A stretch of 64,000 bases of DNA from Trochalopteron elliotii. Its lineage: Eukaryota > Chordata > Aves > Passeriformes > Leiothrichidae. Under the pieces are notes generated by a model. It saw only the letters and a program-made list of their open reading frames with translations. It was not told where the DNA came from and ran no database searches. Shown piece after piece: positions 13,379-26,116 of this stretch. The position numbers and the translations under genes are program-made. The first letter of the stretch is position 1; every line of letters starts with the position of its first letter. Location: positions 4,276,454 through 4,340,453 of the forward strand of contig JANPWX010000038.1 in assembly GCA_024734555.1 (NCBI GenBank). Reading direction: 5' to 3'.

Positions 13379-14138
13379 CTCTGAATTTGACAAGCCAATT
13401 TGTGTCTCATCTTGTTTCTGCTGAGCAGAGAAGTTATGTGCTCATTTTCATGTGACTTTTCAGAGGGTGGAACTAATAATTTCTAACTTTATCTGCTTGG
13501 CAACCACACCAGTACATGCTGCATTATTACACTACAATGCCATAGATTGTCAGCTATATTTACTGTAAATAGGCCTATATCTGTGATGACTCTTGTATAG
13601 CATGACAGCAGTAATTCCAAGTTCAGAGACATAGAATGGGTAAAGGCTCCTCCCTCACTCTTTGTTTCCACAGCTATGGACTTTGCCTCAAATACTCTAC
13701 AAGTTCTAGTTTAGACTGGGATTTGAATATCATGCTGATCTATTGTTTAAAATACACACAACAGCTTAAAAGTTGTACTAAAAAAGACAATTAAGCTGCA
13801 AATTTCTGTTTCCCATCTCCTGTTCCCTTGCAATGAAGGATCCTAAAAAAACTGTTCCTTCTCCCTCTGTGGGAGACCAATTGTGCCTTTCCCAGTTCAT
13901 TCTCATGCAGTTAATTTACACAAAGGATCAGATTCCCAGAGAGAGGAAAGAAGCTCCAGGTACAGTTTTCTCAGCATTACTCCATTTCAACATATACAAT
14001 AGCAAACATCAGACTGGCACTGCTGTTGCTTCCCTTACAAGGCTGATTTCCTGAATACAGCATTCCGGGTGTAGTGGTACACATTTAGTGGTACATGTAT
14101 CAATGGTCACATGTAGTTCTCAGCAAAACAGAAAACAA

Positions 14139-14199
14139 TTTTTTTTTTTCTGAGTGCTTAGTGAAAGTATGTAAAAAATGAAAAAAAAAGAAAAAAAAG
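14139..14199. repeat. Opposed poly-T and poly-A runs
   Basis: A run of eleven Ts (14139-14149) is followed about 30 bp later by two A-runs (14181-14189 and 14191-14198) separated by one G. Low-complexity sequence with potential to fold back on itself. Confidence 0.7.
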
Positions 14200-15431
14200 A
14201 CTCTTTACTGGAAATACACCTTCATGACCTTTATACAGTGGGTTTCTAACATACCAGAAATACTCAAGAGACACAGAATACCTTGCCTGCTCTAAAAAGA
14301 AGAGAATGTTCCTCAACAAGACCCCTATTTTTCTGATGAGATGCCATCATCTCTCAATAACTCTTCTTCCTAAATTTTCTCCTTCTCACAGAACAATTTC
14401 TTGGTAAATAAATACAGAGCACGTCTGAACAGTCTGCTGGTCTCCCAGATCTAGGCTCAAAGAAATTGCAAGTGATCCTGAGTTCTACATTCTACACTAT
14501 GAAATACTTCTTCAGTCTGACCAAAGCTGTGATCCTTTTCTTAGACCATATGACTTTTATAGTGATAACCCTTCCAGTGTTGAACAGATGAGGACTGTGC
14601 AATTTTCCTCCTGTGATGAGACAATGGTTGTTCCATAAAAATAAAAGTGTCAACACTGTAATGGATCTGCAGCTGAGAGCACACCCTGTGATCCATTTCA
14701 GCTCTGATTTTTTGTGCATATCTTCAGAAATATCCCACTCACCTTTCCCCCTCCCCCTCTCACTTCCTATCTCACTTCCAATCTGATACCTAAATCCCAT
14801 CCCTCAGTGCAGCTACACCACTATTCTATTAAAATGATGTCTCCTGGCCACACATTGTTCCCTTCTCTATCAGAAAGATGTCATGGCTACATTCTCCCTA
14901 CAAAGCCACAACTGTTCTTAGGGCCATCCACTGCTGGATCTATCCTCTAGTCAGGGAATTATCAGTCCCTCAACACTGTTAAGTAAGTAGCAGCTGGTTA
15001 GAGCCAGACTCTTAAAAGATTAACAATCAGTCAGAACCATTCTGAACTATCCTGCCATTACACTCCTACTTGCTTTACAGGAAAACACAGAACAAAGATG
15101 CACACTGTCAAATTCGGAATCATCAATATATCCTTTGTACTGTCAGAGTCTCCACAGAAGGAAACCAAGAAAGGAAAAGTGAAGTATCCTCCACAAGGTC
15201 ACTAACATCCAGCCAAGTGTGAACCCAGAGGTAAGAATCTAAGGTCTTTAATGGCTGGACTCAATGATTTTAGAGATTTTTTCCTACCTCAACAATTTTA
15301 TGATCTTTAAAAGAGGTATCCCTGTTGGGGGCAGAGAGAGAAAAAGGCATTGGTTAAGTGTGACCTCACCCAAAGTCCTTGTAACTAAATGGAAGCATAA
15401 AGCTTACTAAATACATCTGGACCACTACATT

Positions 15432-15537
15432 AAAAAAACAACAACAAAAAGAAAAAAAAAACAAAAAACAAAAAACAAAAAACCAACCAAACAAACAAAC
15501 CAACCAAACAAACCAAACCCCCCGCCCCAAAAAATTT
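15432..15537 (+). repeat. CAAA/CCAA low-complexity tract
   Basis: About 105 bp of A and C only (with rare G) on the plus strand: CAA units, then A-runs split by single Cs, then CAAA and CCAA units, ending in a short C run. It could be a decayed A-rich tail, but no retroposon body is visible next to it, so I call it a simple repeat. Confidence 0.85.
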
Positions 15538-17180
15538 TGATTTTTTTTTTCTCATATGCATTTAACAGTTTCCCTCTGCAACTGTTAATGTCACTTTTCT
15601 GGTAGAAGCATTAACAATACCGCTCCCATCCCAGCCATATACATTATTTCTCCATTATTCCATTATTAGTCTGCTGTGCATGCTTCAGTTCTTGAAAACT
15701 TATTCACCTCTTTCTTGGAGCTAATGGCATTTTTTCTTTGCTATCCAACAATAAGAGGGCAATATTTATCATGACTTTTTGCCTGCACCTCTGACATAAG
15801 CCCTGAGCATATGAAAGCACTGCATATGCCACTGTGGCTCATACTGATAACCCTTTTTGTTTTCACAACACATCTCCTGCTTCATCTGTAAAAACTTCCT
15901 CTTCTTTTTCATAGTATCACATAGCACAGGTGCTACTTTGTCTCAGAAATGGGAAGCTTTTGACATTTACTTTCCAGTATACAGTTTCCACACCTTATAA
16001 GTGAACCAACTCCTCTGTCAAAATATTTTGCTCCCTGCTGCTCTCCAGCACCTCTATTAATGTAACACAATTGGGCTTGGATTTGTAAGAATTTAGTAAT
16101 TAAAAATGTATTCCAGATAGTTAAACCTGCAAGAAATTCAATTAACTAATTTTGCCATGTAACACACAAAACCACTTATGCACAATTATAAAATATGTTC
16201 AGTGGTCCAGTGGCCTCTCCTCCCATGCTCCCCTTTTTGTTCCTCTCCAAGAGAAGCAGGCATGCACAGAACTACATCTGGATATACAGATGTAACTGCA
16301 GTGCCTATCAACGAGTTAACCACACACATTCCCAGCATTCCCACAGCAGTGCAGCTCCAGAATCAATCATCAGTGAAGGTTAGGGACCTCAGAACTGGGT
16401 CTTGCAACTGCCTCCTGTTACTCCAATCTTTTACTGCCTCCTCTCTACTCTCCATGTTAGCAGGAGGCATCAGTTTCCTTTTTCATTGAGACAGGGAATT
16501 TCGAGTCAATGCTTCATCTCTTCCACAGGCTGTCAGTTACAGTGTGGGAGGTCCAGCATTTATGTGAGTTCCCTGCTCAAATATGCCACCTGCCTGCCTC
16601 AGACACCAGGGGACAGCACCCCATCCCTAAGGGCATGGCCTGCAATGGGGTCATTGTCTCTCAGCTCAGCCCATCACACAGAGCAGCCCTGCTAGCATTG
16701 AGAGGAAGGGTGTGAATGGAACAGCAGAGATCATAAAGATGAAGAAAAATTGGCAAAAGGGCCTCTCAGCCTCCAGTGTGTTCTCCCTCCCAGGACTAGG
16801 ACACTTGACAGCACCTTTGAGCCAAGCATCTGTTAGCTCCTGTCTAGTCCAAGAAAACTGGCAAACCCAAATCCTGCCATAACTCAGAGGCTAATGAATC
16901 CTCTAGCATTTGCTGCTGCCAGAACTCAGGACTGCCTGGCCTCTGCAGTGCTATTTTTTCCTCTAGAGCTAGATCACCCTGGAATGGATTGTTCTGCTTA
17001 GATTAACCACAGGATTGCTCATGCTGTAAATTAAAGATCCCTTTCTGTAACTTTGCATTTTCTGGTCTTTGTGCCACAAATCTCTCTAGCTGTGTTGTTG
17101 ATATACCTGGCACTTGGCAAATCATTTTCCTGGAAACATATTTCTACAGCTACAGCTGTGTCCATAACTAACTGGCTGTC

Positions 17181-17210
17181 ACAGCTTGTGTCTGTACAGC
17201 TTGTGTCTGT
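17181..17210. repeat. Perfect 15-bp tandem duplication
   Basis: ACAGCTTGTGTCTGT occurs twice in direct succession with no mismatch (17181-17195 and 17196-17210). This indicates a young slippage event. It adds exactly five codons to any frame crossing it, so it keeps the 92-codon chance frame here open. Confidence 0.9.
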
Positions 17211-18989
17211 AATCCTTCTGTGCTCTTTTGAAGCTAGCACAGTCCTGTCAAATAGCTACCTCTCTCTTCCGATGAGCTCTACAAGCAATCAGCAAAGCAT
17301 TTTTGAAAACTTCTATCCTCAAACTCTGTAATTCCACTATCTGGTTATAAGGTGTGGTATCTAGCACAACAATCCCAGATACCTAACCATCTGCATAAGA
17401 TATATTGAGCACATCAGACCCACAGTTTCAGTGGCTGTCCCTTTCTCTTCTCATTTTTGCAAGCATGGACATGACGAATCTTTGTCTCTCCAGCAGTAAA
17501 ATGACTTTCCTGTAATAGGCAACAAAATCAAGGGTTGATTACTTTCTCTCACTCTGATGATTTCTCTCTTCTGGCACTGGATCTTTTTTGTTCTCTTTTT
17601 TATTTTGTCTTTGGATTGCAGTCAGAACTTCTAATAGCACAAAAAAAAAGAGAATTAAATCAGTCATGAAAGCCCTGCTAGCCAGAGCAGAAACACCATA
17701 CTTGACCTTTATTTCAATAGGAAAGCAAATATTTTATTTTTTCCCCCTCAGAACTCTGCAATACAACTCTGAGCAAAGCTAAATAACTTGTTTTTTCTAT
17801 GATTTCAACCATTCTATTAAACAAAAAGTAGTATATGGTCTCTCTAACTGCTCACTCTGAAAGTACCAGAAACAAACCACATAGCACCTCTTACTTTTGT
17901 ACAGAACATCCTCCTGACAGTGGGTAATCTCATTCAAGATGTGTAACAAGCCTGCTGACAGCCCCACCACATACTTTTGAGTTAATCCCTCCAAAGATTC
18001 ACAGTTGGAGCAGGGTATGCACTCACAAACATAATCATGAGAGAACATCTTCACACAATGATAACCTGCCTGTCAAAGCACGCCAAGGAAATTTTCTAGA
18101 GACAATCTGCCCTCTGACCCTTGCTAGCTGAACTTAGTTCATATTTTATTTCTGATTGCATGGCATCATGACAAGAGGTACAGTATGAATATGGAAAAGC
18201 CTTCCTGAGATTTCCATCATCCAGAATTCTTTTCATGACATGAAAATGACAGGGCTTGTCAGCACGTCCTCCCAACCTGCACCACCTCTCTCTCTGTCGC
18301 CTAAAAGCTAGTCAGAATATAACCCAAAGAAATGACAACCAGCCCTCTCAGGATGTTGTCTGCAGAGCAGCCGTGATAAAAATGCACAAGCCAAGGGGAG
18401 GAAAGAAACTCTTAAATAGCTGAGAGATGACACATTTCCTCATTAGTCCAGCAGACAGCTTATCAACGGGTATTACCTTACATTCCAGCATGATTCGTGA
18501 GAGCAAGGAGTAGAGCTGCACAGGATAAAGGGGTGCCAGGGGATCTGCCATCACCATGGTAATGCAGGCATACCACTCACACCTCAGCAACCTTGGTCTC
18601 CCTTGTCTCAACAGAACCCAGCAAGACTTTTTTTTTCCCCAAACAGATTGTGATTCAATCACCACAGAAGCAAGAGAAACTCCTCTCTTTACTCTTCAGC
18701 TGATTTTATGCTCTGAATGGCTTTTATTTTGCATGAAGTACATGAGAATTAGTCACCAGGGCACAGGCATGCAGACACCTGCATCCCTTCACCTTAAGCA
18801 CCACCCTGGAGAACCCCTGACAGATTTCAACCCTGTATTAAGTACTTGCCTAGAGAAGAAATACCTGCAGAGCATAAGCAGCCTGTGACATACTAGGAGG
18901 TGATCTGCAATCAGACAGCAAGGGAAAATATTCATAGTTATAACTTGTAAAGAAAACTCAAATATGTGCAGAAATAATAAGCACTGAAG

Positions 18990-19629
18990 GAGTATGGATG
19001 GCTTTCCACTGCCAAGGCTTGGCACCTCAAGTCAATGAAGAGACAATGGAAGTGTTTGCACCTGCCACAGGGGTGACTTGGCACTACATCAGTGCACCTT
19101 GGTGCCATCTCTGAGGTCACATCAATGGCATCACAGGAGTGACTGGCTGGCTCCATACCAGCAGCTCAGCCTCAGCACCCGCATTAGCTGGGAGAAGGCA
19201 AACTCTGTGGACTTCTTGCTGGCTCACCTGCAACATCTTCCAACAACATACAGTTCTTTTGTTGACAGTCAAGCATATCATGGCCCTTTCTTTCCCACCC
19301 CTTCTTGTGAAGAGGTGCCATCTCTTCAGCACTGAGGCCTGAAGGATTGGGGCAAAGCGGGCCTGCCTTCTGTCAAACTGATGCCTTCCCCAAGTGGCAA
19401 GGGACATTGCCATCAGCTGTCCTGCCTTCCCCAGATGGGAAAGGACACCCATAGCCATGCAGAAGGTGATGTGTCCTACCACCACCCAAGCCTTGACTTC
19501 AAACCATCATCAGCAACAGCCCCATCACTGCTGTGAGTCATACCACTAGCAGCAGCATCCCCAGAGTTGGAATTTGTCCTGCTGAGCACAAAACAGTGGT
19601 CCTACAGCTGTCCCCTTCTACTGCCCATG
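18990..19629. other. GC-richer block of unknown origin next to a CR1 fragment
   Basis: This 640-bp block is clearly richer in G+C than either AT-rich flank and adjoins the CR1 fragment that follows. It has a 122-codon open frame on the minus strand (19117-19485) and shorter frames on the plus strand. None has a domain I recognise, and the minus frame does not match the part of CR1 reverse transcriptase that should come next (3' of the DFSKAF motif). It could be another old retroelement piece or host sequence carried with it. Confidence 0.4.
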
Positions 19630-20130
19630 CTCACCTTGCTGGTTACTGTGGGAGGCTGTCATGAGCCTTGCTGAAGTCTGAGCAAGTGGCTGTCACTGCT
19701 GTCCCTTGGTCCCACTAGGACAGTCACCTCCTCAAAGCAAGGCTCATGCTCTTCCCAGCACAACTTGTCCTTAGTGAAATTGTACTGTCTGGTCACTCTC
19801 ACCACCTTGTCCTTCACGTGCCTCCAAGCCATCTTCTGGCACATATTGTCCCTTTTCTTCCCAGAGAATGAAGGAGGGGTCATCAGCTGGTTGCTTCTGG
19901 GATCCTCTTATTTGACTGTCTTGAAGATGGGCCCAATGCCTGGCTTTTTCAAGCGCTCATGAACATTTCTTCATTGTCATGACCTGTAAGGTGACAGCCA
20001 GCAGCCCTCACAGTGACTTCCACCAAGTCTGTCAGCAGCCTGAAATGCAGCTCCCTTTCACCACCGGGATTTGTGGATGCCCATTTGGCTCAGCCACTCC
20101 CTAACTGCACCTTCTGTAGGATTCATATTA
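19630..20130 (-). mobile_element. CR1 LINE, internal reverse-transcriptase fragment
   Basis: On the minus strand the frame ending near 19659 contains WRHVKDKVVRVTRQYNFTKD, which corresponds to the CR1 ORF2 segment around the conserved 'H...K.FTKGKSCLTN' stretch. Further along is a decayed form of the DFSKAFD motif (here DFSKAHDSLPQ, about 19639-19671). Upstream on the minus strand, about 19910-20100, are decayed matches to the 'G.HPRVLRELAD' and 'W..A.VTPIFKKG' regions. The fragment is cut at both ends and has shifted frames and stops. No 3' UTR or tail is present, so it is either an internal piece left by deletion or part of a disrupted copy. Confidence 0.72.
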
Positions 20131-20644
20131 CGCACTGCTAACAAGCTTGGCAACTGGGAGGCCTGAGGACACACCTTACCCCTGGCAACTGAGGGAAAGC
20201 ATAATTCTGCAGTTTATTAATCTGGTTTCTTTCTCCTGATGATTCTCACCAACTTATATATACGCTGCTGGAGTTTTGTCTCTCCTCTGACTTGGTCAAA
20301 TACATTTCCATTCAAAGAAGGAGAAAGCATTTAATCTCCTGGGTTACAGCATGTAACTCTTTGCTTCCCTTCAACTCCTTTGAAACTGCAGTGATATCTG
20401 AACAGTTACATCTTACTTTCTCCCACTTCAGGATATTTGCAGAATATTTTTTACCATCAGTACCCCTAGCCACTCCCACAGCAGTCTTACCTGTTTCTCA
20501 TGAAATTCTGATGTCTTTTTCATTACAAAAATATGTTTTCCAAAAAGCACAATACAGAAATTTAATTCAAAGTCCTTCATTATTACTGACCAGACTGCAA
20601 ACAGATCAAGACATATCCTACAGAACTACTATGTTAAATAACTA

Positions 20645-20705
20645 TTTCTATATTGAACTTCTAGTTGAATATATTTCTATTTCTATATTCAACTTCTAGT
20701 TGAAA
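20645..20705. repeat. 36-bp period tandem duplication with palindromic core
   Basis: Two 25-bp units at 20645-20669 and 20681-20705 differ at one base (TATATTGAACTT versus TATATTCAACTT). The second unit contains the near-palindrome TTCAACTTCTAGTTGAA, with TTCAA/TTGAA arms. Confidence 0.85.
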
Positions 20706-21433
20706 TTGTTTTTTTTCAGCCAGTACTGTGTAGAAAACGCCCACATGCACTTTACTGTTACTACTTTTGGTGTTCAAAACAAGAAATGCGTTATGTCAAG
20801 AACAAATAGAGCTTGATTTCCCTCTACCTTGCATCCCTAATTTCTTTGATATGATACAAACCATTCTCAACTCTACTATCTCCTTCCTGAATATTAATAA
20901 TCAGGAAAATTTCAAAGCTGGACTGTTTTTCTAGCTGTACTCCTCTTACTTTGAAACAAGATAGGCATCGTGCACAGCATTTTTTCAGCTTCACATTTAT
21001 GTACATGCAAATAACAGAATATAGACAGATGGGATGGGATTAACAACAGGAAAAATATGCTTTTGGGCTCAGATGGATCAGATTTTAGTAGGATACTGGA
21101 AGGTTCTTGCAACTTCTTGCAGAAGTTTCAAGCTCCATATTCTTTTAGATGAAACAAATTAATTCCACATCAGTTGCTTTGCCTCCTTTTTTGTCTTTCC
21201 ATGCTGAAAGAGAGATGTGATGAAATTTTTTATTCCCTAGTCACACACACTGCAACAGTAGTCTTTCTGCAATTGTTTAACAGTACAGCCTCAATATTTT
21301 GAGGGGCAGTGTTCTCCTAAAGTTGGTTAAATAGCTACCTTAGTTTTGGGAACAGATTTCTAAGTTTTCCTCTGAATAACATGTTCCCACAGAACAAGAA
21401 GAAAAGAGTGTTTAAAAAAATCAAACAAAAATG

Positions 21434-21453
21434 CCCCCCCCACCCCCCCCCCC
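21434..21453. repeat. Oligo-C / oligo-G tract followed by an A-rich run
   Basis: Nineteen Cs in twenty bases, interrupted by one A at 21442. It is followed by an A/C-rich run to about 21470 and preceded by AT-rich sequence. On the minus strand this is 11 Gs, one T and 8 Gs. See findings for its quadruplex potential. Confidence 0.9.
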
Positions 21454-23772
21454 AAAAAAAACCAAAAACAACTCCAAAGCCTAAAATTACTGATCTTTAT
21501 GTGTCTAAAACAAGCAGGCACACAAAGGTTATTTTGGGCTTATGGTACTACTTGGATAGCTTGTAGTTTGCTTTCTGGAAGTTTCTACTCTGATTTAAAA
21601 TGCACAGAAAAGGTTCCGTGTCCAAACATATACTTTCCAACACTGACCAACTCATTTACCTACCTCAAAACTTCAAGAAAACATTCTCACCTTTGAGGAG
21701 CAAAATGAAAATAAACAAACAACAATTTAGAGACCATTACTGAAAAGCCACGTATATCCTCAGATCAGATCCAAATTCTTATTTTATCTTCAGATATTCA
21801 ATGGCCAACAAAAGAAAGAAAAATGAGGAACACTGACTATAATGCTAAAAGAGCCAATTTCATTCTTCATATTTAGCTCACCTAGCTTATGGAGGTTTTG
21901 CACTAAGTTAACAATAGTGTTGCTTTAGAGAAGTTATCTTAAAAAAAAGTAGCAGGTAAGGAATATGTTTTCTTCTGGTTTTGGACCCGTGAGGGGTTTT
22001 TTTCCCCTGCTTGTGTGGATGATAATTTACACATACAGAGCGTTGTAGGGGAGACTTATGTGAAAGGAATGTCACAGAAACTTACTGCAACACTGGTCAC
22101 TGCTGCCAGTTCTACTTAGAGACCTCAGGCAGTAAAGGAAGATTCTAAAATCCCTTGCTCAGCTGACACTCAAGACTATAGATATGTAAGAATTCTGCAA
22201 GTCTTGACAATATTTAGATGCATGAGAGTTATTTCTGCACGTCCACAGAAGTATAAAAAAATTTCAAATAGACTGAGTATCTTGGACTATTGTTCATGTG
22301 TCGACAAATGAGAAATGACACATTCTTTTGCCTTAATCCTTGAGAGCTAGCTCTTGTCATTAACTTCAGAGTTCACTGGGTATTTCTCAACAGCACCCAT
22401 GTCCCACAAGATTACAGCTTTTTTTGAGAGTGAGTTCACAGTAGAGGTAAAGGCACGAAACACTGCCATCAAAAAAAAGAGCTCTAACTTTGGAAAGAGG
22501 ATTCAGAAGTTCAACTTCTTCCTTGTTTCTTTTTCACAAGTAAATGTTCCTCAAGCAAAGCCTAAAAATAATTTTTCATAATACAACAGATTTAAAAATG
22601 GTAGCTTGATCTCTCTGAAATTTAAGTGTGGAAGGAATACTATTTAGCAATTTTAATAGAAAGACATTATAAAACAATATAATCCAATTCAGGTTTTTGA
22701 AGTATGTAAAAGCAGAGCTTTTTTTGTAGTATTAATCTAACTCAGTACAACACCCATGAATATATTTTTGCTGTTCAGACCTCTAATGAAAACTTGAAAC
22801 ACCCTACACAATCTAAAATAGTCAAGAACACAAAAAAATATTCTTTCTTCACTATAGCAGTACAGCTTTAAGCTCTTCTAAATGGGGGGTATAATTTAAA
22901 TGCTATTCCCTTTGAAGTGTTTATATCCTCCTTCCTCCAAAAAACGGATGAATTTTGACCATAATGAATTAAACTCATTCAATCTATACACTGGATATTT
23001 GTATGTGGCTACTTCAGTAATTTTCAGATGGCAGTCTTTAATCATGGGAACACTAAGATTCCTTCCCTCCCTCCCCATAGTGTCAATCTCGGTTAAAAAA
23101 AAAAAGGCAATTAATTTTAGATATTTTAGTTTCACTTTGAAGCCTGCAAAAATGTTAGTTGGAAGATAACACTAACAGCAAGGATGGCAGCTTCTATTCC
23201 TATCCTTCCATGTATCACATAAACTAACTCATACCCTACTTATTTCTAGGACTTTGGCCCAAGCAAAGCACATATGTCACTTTGCTTCTCACAATTCTTC
23301 CATATATCACATACACAAACCTCTATAGAGGAGACAGCCTGATATGGCTTAAGTAAAAAATTAAGTTTCTCTCATTTCAGTCACTCTTCTACTTGGAATC
23401 CAAAGCTTTTGCATTCAGACTGCCAATAAAATCCAGAGGTACATACATCACTTACCTCCAAAACAGCCCATTTTTTAAAATGGGTGTTTCCCACACTTAA
23501 GGAAGAGGCTTCTCTGATTAAACATCATGGATCACTGTATTTTCAACAAACACGGTTGGCTGTGGATATTCATTCACTCTTTCTGTGGCATTGATTACAA
23601 TGGAGAAAGACCAGAACCATTTATCACAAGGTCTCAAATGAAAGTGTGTCAATTCATAGTTAGGTACATCCCATACAAAAAGCCTTAGGTCATTTAACAT
23701 CAGCATTTGCTGTTGCTTCAGTTTTGTTTCCTGGGTTTTCCTATAAATATCACTGCCATGGGAAAAGAAAAG

Positions 23773-24192
23773 ACTGATGAAGGGTCTAGAGAGCAAGTCA
23801 TCTGAGAAGTGGCTGAGGGAGCTGAGGGTGTTTCACCTGGAGAAAAGGAGATCCAGGGGGGACCTTTTCACTCTCTACAACTGCCTGACAGGAGGCTGTC
23901 ACCATGTGGGAGTTGGTATCTTCTCCAGAGCAACAAGATGAGAGGAAACAACTTCAAGTTGCACCAGGGAAGTATTAGGTTGGATATTATCAATTTCTTC
24001 ATTGATAGGATTGTCAAGCACTGGAACAAACTGCCCAGGAAAGTGGTTGAGTGACCATCCCTGAGAGTATTAAAAAAAAGTGTAGTTGCGGCACTGAGGG
24101 ACGTGGTTTAGTGTTGGATTTGGTAGCACTGAGTTCATGGTTGAACTTGATGAACAAAGTGGTCTTTTCCAACCTAAATGATTCTTTGCCTC
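23773..24192 (+). mobile_element. CR1 LINE, 3' end
   Basis: Plus-strand CR1 3' terminus of about 420 bp. It starts within the codons for the 'GLEN...LRELRVFHLEKRR' part of ORF2 (GAAGTGGCTGAGGGAGCTGA at about 23806). It passes the decayed HWNKLPRKVVE stretch (about 24020-24052) and reaches the 3' UTR ending TTCCAACCTAAATGATTCTT at about 24166-24185, a degenerate form of the CR1 tail. It is 5'-truncated, as most CR1 copies are. Frameshifts and an 8-A insertion near 24072 show it is dead. Confidence 0.9.
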
Positions 24193-26116
24193 TTTCTTTC
24201 TCTCAGCAATCCTAGCAAATTCCTTTTTCTCTGGAAAGACCACTAGAGCAGCACCAGCAAAGAGGGAGTTGAAGAGCAAGGGGAGGAGAGATAACAAAGA
24301 GGATGGACTCAGCTTCCCTAAATCCCCAGGCAATCCTGCACTACAAAACAACTGCAACAGCTGCCCAATGGGACAAGATAAAATCGTGTCCCCTTTTTTG
24401 GATAGACATTTATCCAAGAACAAGTTTAAAGAACCAAGTACCACTTCTTTCCTCCTGGAAAGGCATTTAGATTTCTGTACCAAAACAGAATAAAGAGATT
24501 TTCAAAATTTTCACACAAAATAGAACAAATTAATCCAATTATTAAAACTTTAGTCTCATCCTTAAAGAAAGGTCATGGCTGAACTAAACTGAGTCACATA
24601 GTAAGCCTGTGTCCAAGTATCTCTTGCCTTTTCTGAGCAGCGTCTGTATCAATCAAGCATTTGGAAAGTCTTCACTGATTTTTAGAAGTCCAACACAAAG
24701 TTTTGTAATTTTTCTTTTTTTTTTTTTTAAACTTCTTTAAGTTTGCTCTCTTATTCCATTTTCTCCACAGATACAGTAGAATTTCCTTTTCTAAAACTTT
24801 CTCTAGCATACACCAGTGTAAAAGCACCAAAAATCAGATTCCCCTGTATATTAACAGAGTGAAAGTGTTTGTAGCAGGTCAGGAAAATGCTTCCTGTCTT
24901 CTTCAGTCAGCTAAAAACCTGCAGATTCTGCAACATTATTTATCTAATGTTATTTGTATCAGATTTTGAGAAGTTTGTTTTAAATCCTGTCTTCTAGAGA
25001 GTAGAATCAAGTGGGAAGGGTATCTTTCATTCAGAAATAAACCAATGCTTTTTTAAACCTTAATTTTGTGGAGAGTTTGGCCATAACCTAGTAGAAGAGG
25101 AAGGAAATTCAAAACTCTTTACTATTTCTTGATTATATACCAAAGCTACCCTAATATTTCTTGTTCATAGAGATTGCAGGTGGCAACATGAAACAAAATA
25201 TATGAATTTATTACTGACTAGCACCATTCTAGATTTAGAACCAAAGGGTCAGCAGTGGTATGGGGTACAGTTGGGCTGTCTGCCTAAGCTGTGTATCCAC
25301 TGAAAATCAAGACTTTTCTACAGTTTTGCCTAAGCTTCTGAGAAGCCTTAGACCAGATCAGCCTGCCAACTCTTGCTAAAGACAAAACACTCTCAGTTAC
25401 AAAGAAGTTCAGTTGTACTCTTCAATGCCTTGTGGAAACATCGCTGATCAGTCTTGATGATGCACACAGAAATTAAGTCTTGCCTCCATAGGGGTATTCT
25501 CTCCATAGCAGAAATTAAACTGAAAGAAAGAAAATCAGAGAGACTTCTTCTCAAGCCAGTAGAAGAGATAGGTACTAGGGACATTAGCAGGGCCATGGAA
25601 TTCTTATTTCTGCATTTCCCCTTTCCTGACCCCTCTAGTTCCAGGGGCTGCCGTGACATTAATATCTACTCAGGAACTTAGATGGGATGTTCAGCAACAG
25701 ACATGGGGTGAGATTCTTTCCTGTTTCCTTGTCATGAGAAGACCATCTGAATTTTTTTTCACATCTCTCACTAGAAAGTATAAGAAATATAAACACTAGA
25801 GTAAAAGTGAGCAAGGAGACAGCAGATAGCAACCAACATAATAAAAATAACAACTGAATTGAAAGTAGTCATTCACTGATATATTCCCAGTGTAAGATGA
25901 AAAACTGTGCCAAATACAAACTCCACAACGCAAATGGTACGCCATCAATGCCACAGGGTGTAAAAGGTTTGACTGAAAATTTGATGAAGACCAATTTAAT
26001 TATTATAACAACACAAATAAATGGCTCCACAAATAGGCACCCATTTAGTGCTTAATATTGCAATGTTACACTTTTGTTTCTCTTCAATAGAAAAGCTATA
26101 CCATACTAAAAAATGA
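24193..26116. other. Non-coding stretch, no gene recognised
   Basis: Nothing I can name. The 137-codon minus-strand frame at 24070-24483 begins inside the preceding CR1 tail and continues into unique sequence. It is charge- and serine-rich without a recognisable domain. A T-run at about 24714-24728 is the only clear low-complexity element. Confidence 0.6.

Larger units (their letters stand above)
10588..18989. other. Non-coding stretch, no gene recognised
   Basis: No gene or interspersed repeat that I can name. It holds a short tandem duplication (13343-13378), a long CAAA-type low-complexity tract (15432-15537), A/T runs at 14139-14199 and a perfect 15-bp tandem duplication (17181-17210). 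Each is listed separately. The region around 16200-17000 is slightly GC-richer and has overlapping chance frames on the plus strand. Confidence 0.6.
20131..23772. other. Non-coding stretch, no gene recognised
   Basis: AT-rich sequence without a recognisable gene. It includes a 36-bp period tandem duplication (20645-20705) and an oligo-C tract (21434-21453), listed separately. The 135-codon plus-strand frame at 20292-20699 is hydrophobic and AT-driven, runs through the tandem duplication and has no domain I know, so I treat it as chance. Confidence 0.6.

Noticed and set aside
15432..15537. Poly-A tail of a processed pseudogene
   Set aside because: No gene-derived body or flanking duplication is visible next to the tract; a CAAA simple repeat explains it.
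20292..20699. 135-codon plus-strand open frame
   Set aside because: AT-rich hydrophobic composition, ends inside a local tandem duplication and has no domain. Explained by chance.
24070..24483. 137-codon minus-strand frame
   Set aside because: It begins in the antisense of a CR1 tail and continues into unique sequence without a domain.
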